From Silvibacterium acidisoli (GTDB lineage: Bacteria > Acidobacteriota > Terriglobia > Terriglobales > Acidobacteriaceae): a stretch of DNA of 64,000 nucleotides. Location of the stretch: assembly GCA_022870745.1 (NCBI GenBank), contig CP085323.1:1240001-1304000 (forward strand), read 5' to 3'. Position 1 is the stretch's first letter. The number at the start of each line of letters is the position of its first letter. A model generated the notes under the pieces. The model ran no database searches. It was not told the origin of the DNA and saw nothing but the letters and a program-made list of their open reading frames with translations. Position numbers and translations under genes: made by a program. This document shows, piece by piece, positions 29,310 through 36,328 of this stretch.

Positions 29310-29861
29310 ATGAGCACTGCTGTTTACGACATTCCGGTAAAGAAGATCAATGGCGAAGCATCCACGCTCGGTGAATACGCGGGACAGGTAACGCTTGTGG
29401 TCAACGTGGCCTCGAAGTGCGGGCTGACGCCGCAGTACGAGGCGCTAGAGAAGATCTATCGCGATTACCGCGACAAGGGTTTTGTCATCGCCGGTTTCCC
29501 TGCCAACGATTTCGCCGGCCAGGAGCCAGGAACGAACGAAGAAATCCAGACCTTCTGCCAGACCATGTTTTCCGTCGACTTTCCTCTTTACGAGAAGATC
29601 GTGGTCACGGGAGCGGACACGCATCCTCTTTACCAGGCACTGATTCTTGCGCAGCCTGAGGCAATCAGCACGGCAGAGAAGCCTTTCCGTGAAGATCTGG
29701 AGGGATACGGCATCAAGACCAACGACGCGCCGGGAATCCTGTGGAACTTCGAGAAGTTTCTTCTGAATCGCCAGGGCGATGTCGTCGCACGCTTCTCGCC
29801 AGAGATGGTGCCGGACGATCCGATTGTGGTTGAGGCTATCGAGAAGGAAATCGCGAAGTAG
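29310..29861 (+). CDS. Glutathione peroxidase family thiol peroxidase
   Basis: The 183-residue protein starts at ATG 29310, with AAGGAG five bases upstream; an in-frame ATG at 29292 lacks a site. It has the peroxidatic Cys37 in NVASKCGLTP (cysteine in place of selenocysteine), the glutamine of PANDFAGQEPG and the Trp-Asn of LWNFEKFL, completing the GPx catalytic tetrad. Bacterial members of this type usually reduce hydroperoxides with thioredoxin instead of glutathione. A second cysteine (Cys near 90 in EIQTFC) could be the resolving residue. No signal peptide, so cytoplasmic. It is divergent from the glycosidase gene. Confidence 0.92.
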   Translation: MSTAVYDIPVKKINGEASTLGEYAGQVTLVVNVASKCGLTPQYEALEKIYRDYRDKGFVIAGFPANDFAGQEPGTNEEIQTFCQTMFSVDFPLYEKIVVTGADTHPLYQALILAQPEAISTAEKPFREDLEGYGIKTNDAPGILWNFEKFLLNRQGDVVARFSPEMVPDDPIVVEAIEKEIAK

Positions 29862-29875
29862 TTCTTTTTAAACCC

Positions 29876-29937
29876 ACCCATGTCGAAACACATGCCATGG
29901 GTGTCCCGCCCAGGCAGAGCCTGGACGGGACACCCAT
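29876..29937. repeat. Intergenic hairpin repeat, copy 1 (CCCAGGC-AGA-GCCTGG type)
   Basis: A long imperfect hairpin has outer arms ATGGGTGTCCCG (29897-29908) and CGGGACACCCAT (29926-29937) and an inner stem CCAGGC/GCCTGG with an AGA loop. It lies between the convergent glutathione peroxidase and thioesterase genes and may act as a terminator. The right half matches the element at 31739-31769 in 22 of 27 positions, including a compensated base pair, so it belongs to a small repeat family. Confidence 0.65.
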
Positions 29938-29952
29938 TGTCTACTCAACAAA

Positions 29953-31050
29953 TCATGCGTGGGGAACCGGACTATCTACATCCGCGGATGTCTGCCGGTT
30001 CAGATAAGCCTGACGTCGCCGGTATCCGGCAAGATAGCGGGCGTCTTCGGCGTAAGTCGTGGGGTAGATAGCAGGCACCGGCAGCGGATTCAGAGCAGCG
30101 TCCACATTAACGAAGGTGAAAGTGCAGACGTTGCTCAGCGCCGTGCTCTTGCGATCGCGGCTGATGCGGGTGATGGAAGTCTCGACCGAAATCGACGTAT
30201 GGCCGGTGTAAGCGACGCGGCTGACAAAGTGCAGCTTGTCACCCATGCGCACCGGTTGGTAGAAGTTGATGCGGTCCACTGATACAAGCAGGGGACGATG
30301 ACTGGCTACCAGCTCCGAACAGATGTGGGCGTACATGAAGGCGCGATGCGCCACGTATCCGCCAAAGATTTTCTGAGGGACATTTTCATGCTCGGGATAG
30401 GTACGCTCCCAGCCTTCCGCAACAAGTTCCGAGGCAAGCAGCAGGTGATGGTTCGGCTTCTCCTGCGCTTCGTGTAACCGCTTCAGCATACCGTACTCTT
30501 CGCGCGTCGGGGGCTCTTCAGCGGCATTCCTGGCTTCGCGATAGCTTTCCTTACGCTTCTGCGCGCGTTCGGCTCGCTCTTCTTCGAGAGCGGTTCTGTA
30601 TTCGAGCGGCGGCAGTGGCACGCTGTGCTCGTGGCCGTCCTCCTTGCGTAAGCGCGCGACCATGGTGAAGTACGCCGATGCCACGTGCAGCAACGGATCC
30701 CCTGGCTGCTCGACACGAATGCCCACTTCGAGCGAAGTGGTACCGACGATGTTGACGCTGGCGTAGAGAACCATGTCGCGGCTGTCGTCAGGAACATTGC
30801 GAACGAGGAGAGAATCCATGGCAGCAGTTACCACCCTTGCCTCCGGATAGAATCCGCGCACATAGTTCAGAGCTGTGTCTTCGGCGAGTTTGTCGAGAAC
30901 CTCGAGAAACAATCCGGCCCGCAGGTTCGAGCGCACCGGCTCATCGATCAGCTGGAAACGGCGGCGGAGTTTGGGGTCCGAACCGAACGGCAGATGCCGG
31001 ATAAGAGCAGTATCGCCTGGGCTCTTGGGACGAAATGCTTCTGAGGACAT
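29953..31050 (-). CDS. Acyl-CoA thioesterase family protein with two hotdog domains
   Basis: The 365-residue protein holds two hotdog-fold halves: about 25-155 (LRAGLFLEVLDKLAEDTALNY) and about 205-345 (NVPQKIFGGYVAHRAFMYAH, SVDRINFYQPVRMGDKL, TSISVETSI). They are joined by a charged linker rich in Glu/Arg (about 160-200). This resembles the double-hotdog ACOT9-like acyl-CoA hydrolases, which release free fatty acids from CoA esters. The Gly-Gly of IFGGYVA and the acidic residues of each half fit the fold, but chain-length preference cannot be judged. It is cytoplasmic and monocistronic. Confidence 0.85.
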   Translation of the reverse strand: MSSEAFRPKSPGDTALIRHLPFGSDPKLRRRFQLIDEPVRSNLRAGLFLEVLDKLAEDTALNYVRGFYPEARVVTAAMDSLLVRNVPDDSRDMVLYASVNIVGTTSLEVGIRVEQPGDPLLHVASAYFTMVARLRKEDGHEHSVPLPPLEYRTALEEERAERAQKRKESYREARNAAEEPPTREEYGMLKRLHEAQEKPNHHLLLASELVAEGWERTYPEHENVPQKIFGGYVAHRAFMYAHICSELVASHRPLLVSVDRINFYQPVRMGDKLHFVSRVAYTGHTSISVETSITRISRDRKSTALSNVCTFTFVNVDAALNPLPVPAIYPTTYAEDARYLAGYRRRQAYLNRQTSADVDSPVPHA

Positions 31051-31157
31051 GCTTCAAGCATAGCCGGTGAAAGCTACAGGAATTTGTGAGGACGAGCACA
31101 CAAGGGCAAATTCCTCACTTCGCGTGGAACAACAACTCCGGGCAGAAGCTCCGGCAC

Positions 31158-31604
31158 TCAATCCGCCGAGGTGTGGTCGAGGATGATCTGCCAGCCCTTC
31201 GAACCTTTTTCGAACACCAGCGAATAAACTCCGCTGGCATCGCCGCCTCCAGCTTGCGTGCGGGTGAGATGAAACCTGCCGGTGACGACTGCATGATTCT
31301 CTCCAAGCATTCTGACCTTAAGCTCGGAAAAGTCGAGCTTCCCCATGGCGTCGTGGTTGGCATAGGTCTTGCGATAGCGCTCGAGGATGCCCTGGTAGCC
31401 GCTGGCGATGGTCTTGCCGATGAAGGTGGTCTCGGGCGAATCCTGATAGCCGTGCATGAAGGTCTCGATATCGCCGGCGTTCCATGCTGCCTGCTGGTCG
31501 TGGAGAACTTTCTCGATGGCTTGCGCGGGTGCATCCTGCGCACGGGCGGCAGTGGGAACGGTGAGCAGTAAGACGAGGCTGGCTAGCAGGAGGATTCGGC
31601 GCAT
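31158..31604 (-). CDS. Secreted SnoaL/NTF2-like protein (DUF4440 type)
   Basis: The 148-residue protein has a signal peptide (MRRILLLASLVLLLTVP, cleaved near ARAQ), followed by one cone-shaped NTF2-like domain: AIEKVLHDQQAAWNAGDIETFM is the classic first helix, ETTFIGKTIASGYQGILERYR the second segment, and VVTGRFHLT plus WQIILDHTSAD the final strands. Members are often ligand-binding or ketosteroid-isomerase-like, and many are assigned no function. It is exported here. No partner is evident; neighbours are a thioesterase gene and an intergenic repeat. Confidence 0.85.
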   Translation of the reverse strand: MRRILLLASLVLLLTVPTAARAQDAPAQAIEKVLHDQQAAWNAGDIETFMHGYQDSPETTFIGKTIASGYQGILERYRKTYANHDAMGKLDFSELKVRMLGENHAVVTGRFHLTRTQAGGGDASGVYSLVFEKGSKGWQIILDHTSAD

Positions 31605-31738
31605 GATTCCTCATTGTCTGACGGGAGGGTGTGTTTCGGAGAAATAATTTGGGTGGGATGAAATCTCTCTCCCGCTCCTTGAATAATCGTGTCTTACTTG
31701 AGACGGTGCGGTTATCAGGGCAGAACAAGATCCTTCTT

Positions 31739-31769
31739 CCCACCCAAGCGGAGCTTGGATGGGGCACCC
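31739..31769. repeat. Intergenic hairpin repeat, copy 2 (CCCAAGC-GGA-GCTTGG type)
   Basis: The stem CCCACCCAAGC / GCTTGGATGGG has one mismatch and a GGA loop. It shares 22 of 27 positions with the element at 29909-29935. The difference G/A in the left arm is matched by C/T in the right arm, so pairing is preserved. It lies in the 261-base gap between the NTF2-like gene and the M29 peptidase gene. Confidence 0.6.
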
Positions 31770-31791
31770 TTTATCTTCGCAGTATCTAGCG

Positions 31792-31830
31792 CCAAAAAAT
31801 AATAAGGCAGGCCGATGGCCTGCCTTATTT
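31792..31830 (-). terminator. Rho-independent terminator after the M29 aminopeptidase gene
   Basis: Thirteen-base perfect arms (31801-31813 and 31817-31829, AATAAGGCAGGCC) have a three-base loop. Read on the minus strand, the stem is followed by ATTTTTTGG. It lies 36 bases past the stop at 31866. Confidence 0.88.
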
Positions 31831-31865
31831 CCTGAGTCCTAATCCCCAAGTCCTGAACGCTGCCT

Positions 31866-33140
31866 TTAAACCCACTCGCCCTGACGCATCAGCGGTTCGT
31901 GATCGCCTGACGAGGTAATTCCATCCACATCGATCTGGCCGGAGCCGATCATCCAGTCCACGTGGATGAGGCTTTCGTTCGCGCCTCTTGCCGCGAGTTC
32001 TTCGGGCGTGAGCTTGTCACCGTTTTTCACGCAGGTGCTGTAGGCCTGACCCAGTGCAATGTGGCAGGCTGCGTTTTCATCGAAGAGCGTGTTGTTGAAG
32101 AGCAGTCCGCTCTGCGCGATGGGCGAGTTGTGCGGCACCAGCGCGACTTCGCCGAGCTGGCGGGCGCCGTGGTCGGTGTCGATCATGCGTTCGAGCACTC
32201 CCTGGCCCTTGTCGGCATGGGCTTCGACGACGCGTCCTTTTTCAAAGCGCACGCGGATGCCTTCGATCATCGTTCCCTGGTGCGAGAGCGACTTGGTGCT
32301 GGTGACCGTGCCTTCCGTCATGTCCTTGTGGGGCGTGGTGAAGACCTCTTCGGTCGGCATGTTGGGGATGCAGTAGTTGCCATTGCCCGCGGTCGTGCCG
32401 CCGCCCAGCCAGAGGTGATCGTCGGCAAGTCCTACTTTGAGATCCGTGCCCGGTCCCTTGAAGTGGAGCGCGGCATAGCGCTTTTCATTCAACAGGGCCG
32501 ACCGGCGATGCAGGTTGGCGTCGTGCTCCTTCCACGCGGCGACCGAGTCAGGCAGATCAGCGCGCGAGGCGGCGAAGATGGCGTTCCACAGCTTTTCCAG
32601 AGCCTCGTCAGCGGGCAGATTCGGGAAGACGGTCGCTGCCCATGCGGGAGTGGCGGCGGCAACGATGGTCCAGTTGATGTCGTGGCGGGTAATCAGCTCG
32701 AGCGCCGGACGATAAGCCTTCGAAACAGCGCGATTGGCGCGGCCTACCTTGTCAGGATCCTGCTGCGAGAGCAGGCCGGGATTGCCTCCGGCCACCGCGA
32801 GGCGGGCTGCTCCCGATTTGAAGGCCTCGGCCATGCCGTTGTAGAGCCACCCGGCTGCGTAATCGAAGCTATCGTTCGCGCCGTACTGGTAGCGGAGCAA
32901 CGATGACTCCTCGTCCGACAGCAGCGTGGTCACCAGCTTCGCACCGGCCTTGTAGGCGTGCTCGGTGATGCGGCGGACGAGCGGCAGCGTGTCCAGCGTA
33001 GCCGTCATGACCAGTTCCTGGCCGGGTGTGAGGCCCAGGCCTACCTGGATGGCGACTTCGGCGAGGCGATCGAGTTTTTGGTCAAAGTTTTGAGCAGACT
33101 GCTCGCTTTTCTTAACAGGCGTTTCGGTAAGAGTAGCCAT
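31866..33140 (-). CDS. M29 family aminopeptidase (thermophilic metalloprotease family)
   Basis: The 424-residue cytoplasmic protein matches AmpS/aminopeptidase T. Metal-site motifs are present: NMPTEEVFTTP (Glu ligands), ERMIDTDHGARQLGEVALVP, LLFNNTLFDENAACHIALG and HVDWMIGS, spread over the second half as in the family. These enzymes use two metal ions to remove N-terminal residues. An extra polar N-terminus of about 20 residues precedes the conserved LDRLAEVAIQVGL. No signal peptide. It is followed by its own terminator and preceded 18 bases upstream by a secreted hypothetical gene on the same strand, so the two may share a transcript. Confidence 0.92.
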   Translation of the reverse strand: MATLTETPVKKSEQSAQNFDQKLDRLAEVAIQVGLGLTPGQELVMTATLDTLPLVRRITEHAYKAGAKLVTTLLSDEESSLLRYQYGANDSFDYAAGWLYNGMAEAFKSGAARLAVAGGNPGLLSQQDPDKVGRANRAVSKAYRPALELITRHDINWTIVAAATPAWAATVFPNLPADEALEKLWNAIFAASRADLPDSVAAWKEHDANLHRRSALLNEKRYAALHFKGPGTDLKVGLADDHLWLGGGTTAGNGNYCIPNMPTEEVFTTPHKDMTEGTVTSTKSLSHQGTMIEGIRVRFEKGRVVEAHADKGQGVLERMIDTDHGARQLGEVALVPHNSPIAQSGLLFNNTLFDENAACHIALGQAYSTCVKNGDKLTPEELAARGANESLIHVDWMIGSGQIDVDGITSSGDHEPLMRQGEWV

Positions 33141-33158
33141 ATCGTTCCCAGTGTAGTC

Positions 33159-33767
33159 CTATGCGCCGGGAACATTCACTCCCGACCGCCGCACCCACTG
33201 GCCGCCGTGCTTTTCGAGATAGACCCACTCGCCGCCGTTGCACAGCTCGTTGCACCAGTTATTCATATAGACGAGCGCAGCGGTGTGTGGACCGTTATAG
33301 AAAACCTGGCTGAAGAATGTGACTCCGGGATATCCCCTGTATTTGCTCTGCAGGGCGGAGTCTGCCGTGACCGACGCCTTCGCCGTTCGCAGGTCTTTCA
33401 CCTGGGAATCGGTGATCAGGTCGTATTGATGTGTGACGTGGAAGATCGGCATCAGCTGAACGCGCTGATACTTGCGCGCTTCGTAGTCCTGCAAAGCCTG
33501 GTTGAAGGCACTGGGATTGTCAGGCGGCGGCTTGAGTTGCCCTTGCGGCGGTACTGCGGGACTCATGTCCGCGATGCTGACGGTAGTGTCGGCAATAGCC
33601 CATTGCGGATACTGCTCCGGCGAAAGGGTGTCGAAGGGTTTGCCGGGGAGTAGCGAGGAGAAGATTGCGTAGGAGTCGCCCACGCGGTCGGAGGGCATCT
33701 GGATAACATTCGAGGCCTGTTGGGCCAGCATGGGAACGGCGGCGAGGAACAGAAGCTTGCGAAGCAT
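33159..33767 (-). CDS. Secreted hypothetical protein, 202 residues
   Basis: I do not recognise a family. The N-terminus (MLRKLLFLAAVPMLAQQ) is a short signal peptide. The mature part has a Pro/Gln segment near 75-90, a VTHQYDLITDSQVKDL stretch, and a C-terminal part with two cysteines four apart (NNWCNELCNGGEWVYLEKHGGQWVRR) that could form a disulfide. The tail resembles folds ending in Trp-rich strands, but nothing definite follows. It precedes the aminopeptidase gene by 18 bases. Function unknown. Confidence 0.7.
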   Translation of the reverse strand: MLRKLLFLAAVPMLAQQASNVIQMPSDRVGDSYAIFSSLLPGKPFDTLSPEQYPQWAIADTTVSIADMSPAVPPQGQLKPPPDNPSAFNQALQDYEARKYQRVQLMPIFHVTHQYDLITDSQVKDLRTAKASVTADSALQSKYRGYPGVTFFSQVFYNGPHTAALVYMNNWCNELCNGGEWVYLEKHGGQWVRRSGVNVPGA

Positions 33768-33859
33768 GGCGATGCTCCCTCTTACAATCCTTGCCCGGTT
33801 TGAGTCCGGGCATGTCTCTAGACGTTCCGCGCCGCGAAAATGTTCACTTGCCTGCGGAG

Positions 33860-34321
33860 TTAGTGTCCGGCGCTGGCGGTCGTCTGCCAGGGCGCGAGGC
33901 CCTTGGCGGGACCATCCTTGTCACGGCCCTTCACGCGGTCGTACATATATTCGTCGCTGACCGAGCCAAGTGCCTCGTTGTAAAGGCTGACTTCCCCTGC
34001 GACCTCGCGCAGCTCTTCGGAGAAGTTGTGCTCTGCGCGAAGCTTTTCAGCGGTCGCCGCCACTTCGAACTTGCTGGTCTTGAAGAACTTCTGAAATCCG
34101 CGATCGAGCAGGTGGGCGATTTCGCCACCCATGACGACGCCGGCCTTATGAACCAGTTCCGTTCCTTTGCCATCCCTGGAACGGCCAAGGATCGCTGCGC
34201 AGCCGTACTTCGAAACCAGGTATCCATTTGCGACGCCCGGCGCCTCTCGTACATCAAATTTCAGACTACGAAGTTCCGAAAGGACTTCATCGAAGGTGCG
34301 GGGCTTGATCTTCTTTGGCAT
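33860..34321 (-). CDS. Hypothetical cytoplasmic protein, 153 residues
   Basis: I do not recognise this protein. The start at ATG 34321 is preferred because AGGA lies just upstream; the open frame to 34555 gives an unlike, cysteine-containing extension. The product begins MPKKIKPRTFDEVLSELRSL, has an apparent alpha/beta region with KYGCAAILGRSRDGKG and VMGGEIAHLLDRGFQKF, then a helical part and an unstructured tail (GRDKDGPAKGLAPWQ). There is no signal or membrane segment. It is divergent from the cysM operon, 120 bases away. Confidence 0.65.
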   Translation of the reverse strand: MPKKIKPRTFDEVLSELRSLKFDVREAPGVANGYLVSKYGCAAILGRSRDGKGTELVHKAGVVMGGEIAHLLDRGFQKFFKTSKFEVAATAEKLRAEHNFSEELREVAGEVSLYNEALGSVSDEYMYDRVKGRDKDGPAKGLAPWQTTASAGH

Positions 34322-34441
34322 CGGTCCTGATTCCCTGCGGGTTTGTGATCTGGGCAGGTCAAAAGCTACACTGTAAAGACGCGCCTGCTCCTCTCCACTC
34401 TCGCACACTGAGACAGGAAGCTGCAACGCGAGAAACGACTT

Positions 34442-35398
34442 ATGGCAACGCTGACCGATCCAAGGACCAACCCGACCGGCACCCTCCTCGGCATATCGCT
34501 GCTGGACCGCATCGGCAACACGCCGCTTATCCGGCTGGAACGCCTGGCGGCACACCTGCCCGGCATCCAGATTCTCGGTAAAGCTGAGTGGGCGAACCCG
34601 GGCGGATCGGTGAAGGATCGTCCGGCCTCTGCGATCGTAACGGATGCATTTTCGCGCGGTCTACTGGGCGGTGGCAAGCATCTTCTCGACGCGACCAGCG
34701 GCAACACCGGTATTGCATACGCAATGCTGGGCGCAGCCATGGGTTTCGGCGTCACGCTCTGCATGCCGAGCAATGTATCGGAAGAGCGCAAGCGCATCCT
34801 GCACGCATATGGCGCCAACGTGGTCTGGACGGATCCGGGCGACGGCTCCGATGGAGCGATCCGTAAAGCGCGCGAACTGGCCAAAAACGAGACGGAAAAG
34901 TATTACTACGCCGACCAGTATGGCAACGAAGCCAACTGGAAGGCCCATTACCGCTCCACGGGCAATGAGATCTGGCAGCAGACCGCCGGGCAGGTCACCC
35001 ATTTTGTCGCCGGCCTGGGAACCAGCGGCACCTTTATCGGCACCACGCGCCGCCTGAAAGAGCTGAACCCGGAGATCCAGTGCATCTCCATGCAGCCGGA
35101 CTCGCCCTTCAATGGCCTTGAGGGCCTCAAGCACATGGCCACCGCCATCGTGCCCCCGATTTACGACGCTAATCTCGCCGATCGCAACATCGACATGGAA
35201 ACCGAGGCGGCCTATGCCATGGCCAAGAAACTTGGCCGGACCGAAGGCCTGCTTGTCGGCATCTCCGCCGCGGCAGCCGTTGCAGCCAGCCTGCGGATTG
35301 CCGAGGAAGAAGCGGCTTCGGAACGCGAGGCCGTAATTGTCGTCATTCTGCCCGACTCGGCAGACAAATATCTAAGCGATAGATTCTGGAAGGAGTAA
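34442..35398 (+). CDS. cysM: Cysteine synthase, CysM type
   Basis: The 318-residue PLP enzyme has the fold-type II signature: IGNTPLIRLERL, the PLP lysine Lys58 in NPGGSVKDRPA, ATSGNTGIAYAM (the substrate-binding loop) and the phosphate-binding GLGTSGTF. In Mycobacterium tuberculosis, CysM uses O-phosphoserine and the thiocarboxylate of the carrier CysO as sulfur donor. The following genes (JAMM peptidase, sulfur carrier, MoeZ) are exactly those partners, so that role is inferred here, although CysM/CysK can also take sulfide. Whether it prefers O-phosphoserine cannot be read from sequence alone. It opens a four-gene unit; the next start is 9 bases beyond its stop. Confidence 0.93.
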   Translation: MATLTDPRTNPTGTLLGISLLDRIGNTPLIRLERLAAHLPGIQILGKAEWANPGGSVKDRPASAIVTDAFSRGLLGGGKHLLDATSGNTGIAYAMLGAAMGFGVTLCMPSNVSEERKRILHAYGANVVWTDPGDGSDGAIRKARELAKNETEKYYYADQYGNEANWKAHYRSTGNEIWQQTAGQVTHFVAGLGTSGTFIGTTRRLKELNPEIQCISMQPDSPFNGLEGLKHMATAIVPPIYDANLADRNIDMETEAAYAMAKKLGRTEGLLVGISAAAAVAASLRIAEEEAASEREAVIVVILPDSADKYLSDRFWKE

Positions 35399-35407
35399 GG
35401 CCACGCG

Positions 35408-35860
35408 ATGCTGAAGCTGAATGAGCAGACCTACGACGCAATCCGACGCCATGGTGAGGAGACGTACCCCCATGAGTGTTGCGGCGTGCTGCTTGGCCGC
35501 TCAGCCGACGGTGTAAACAACGTCGAGGACGCCGTGCGCGCGGGCAATACCCGCACCGACTCCGCCCACAACCGCTACCACATCGCCCCGCAGGAACTGG
35601 TGAAGATCCAGCGCCTGGGCCGGGAGCGCGGATTGGATATCGTCGGCTTCTACCACTCGCATCCGGACCATCCGGCGCAATGGTCGAAGACCGATTTCGC
35701 CGAAGCCCACTGGCTCGGCTGCTCCTACGTCATCACGGCCGTCGAAAACGGCGCAGCGAAGATCACCAACTCCTTCCTGCTGACCGGTACGACGGAGGAA
35801 GACAAGGCTTTCGAGGACGAGGCCATCGAGGTAGCCGCACTGGAAGCGGAACGATGTTGA
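35408..35860 (+). CDS. mec: JAMM (M67) metallopeptidase, Mec-like
   Basis: The 150-residue protein is a minimal MPN+/JAMM domain. The zinc motif is complete: Glu23 in PHECCGVLLG, and H83-x-H85-x10-D96 in FYHSHPDHPAQWSKTD. In M. tuberculosis Mec hydrolyses the CysO-cysteine adduct, freeing cysteine and the carrier. Here its natural substrate is probably the C-terminal Gly-Cys bond of the carrier encoded next. AAGGAG overlaps the cysM stop region and precedes ATG 35408, supporting co-translation with cysM. It is cytoplasmic. The symbol follows the mycobacterial gene by function, not by measured similarity. Confidence 0.88.
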   Translation: MLKLNEQTYDAIRRHGEETYPHECCGVLLGRSADGVNNVEDAVRAGNTRTDSAHNRYHIAPQELVKIQRLGRERGLDIVGFYHSHPDHPAQWSKTDFAEAHWLGCSYVITAVENGAAKITNSFLLTGTTEEDKAFEDEAIEVAALEAERC

Positions 35861-35946
35861 TCGCAGGGATTTGACAGCACAAATCCTCGGGCTGCGACCC
35901 AGCCCTCTATTTCTTTATCTAACGATCTAAAGGAAGAGACTGCGAC

Positions 35947-36222
35947 ATGAAGATTCATATTCCCACCCCGCTGCGCGCATACACCGACAGGCAGGACGCA
36001 GTGAGCGTGAACGCCGCAACCCTCGGCGAGGCCCTCGACGAACTGACCACGAAGCACCCCGATCTCAAGAAGCACCTGTATTCCGAAGAGGGAAAGCTGC
36101 GGGCCTTTGTGAATGTCTACCTCAACGACGAAGACATCCGCTACCTGCCCGAAAAGGAATCGACGAAGGTAGGCGAAGGCGACGCGCTCTCGATCATCCC
36201 CTCCATCGCCGGCGGGTGCTAG
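35947..36222 (+). CDS. cysO: MoaD/ThiS-like sulfur carrier protein, CysO-type, ending Gly-Gly-Cys
   Basis: The 91-residue ubiquitin-like carrier resembles mycobacterial CysO (MKIHIPTPLRAYTDRQ, AFVNVYLNDEDIRYL, GDALSIIPSIAGG). Carriers of this family normally end in Gly-Gly, whose carboxylate is adenylated and thiolated. Here one cysteine codon follows (residues 89-91 GGC, then TAG), so the product needs trimming before activation, or serves directly as the carrier-cysteine adduct. The JAMM peptidase gene is immediately upstream and the activating enzyme downstream. AAGGA precedes ATG 35947 by about eight bases. The 86-base gap after the JAMM gene has no terminator. Confidence 0.9.
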   Translation: MKIHIPTPLRAYTDRQDAVSVNAATLGEALDELTTKHPDLKKHLYSEEGKLRAFVNVYLNDEDIRYLPEKESTKVGEGDALSIIPSIAGGC

Positions 36223-36328
36223 CCGCACGGGCATACGCGCCTTTGGCGCCTCGCTTCGTAGAGAGGTTTGGCCCTCCCTTTGGTCGGGAACTTTGATTCG
36301 TTCAGGCAGTTTGAGAAAGAGACTGGAT

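Noticed and set aside
34322-34555. 78-residue N-terminal extension of the 153-residue hypothetical
   Set aside because: The open frame to 34555 reads into the cysM gene region and gives a low-quality, unlike sequence; ATG 34321 has AGGA just upstream and gives a normal-looking N-terminus.
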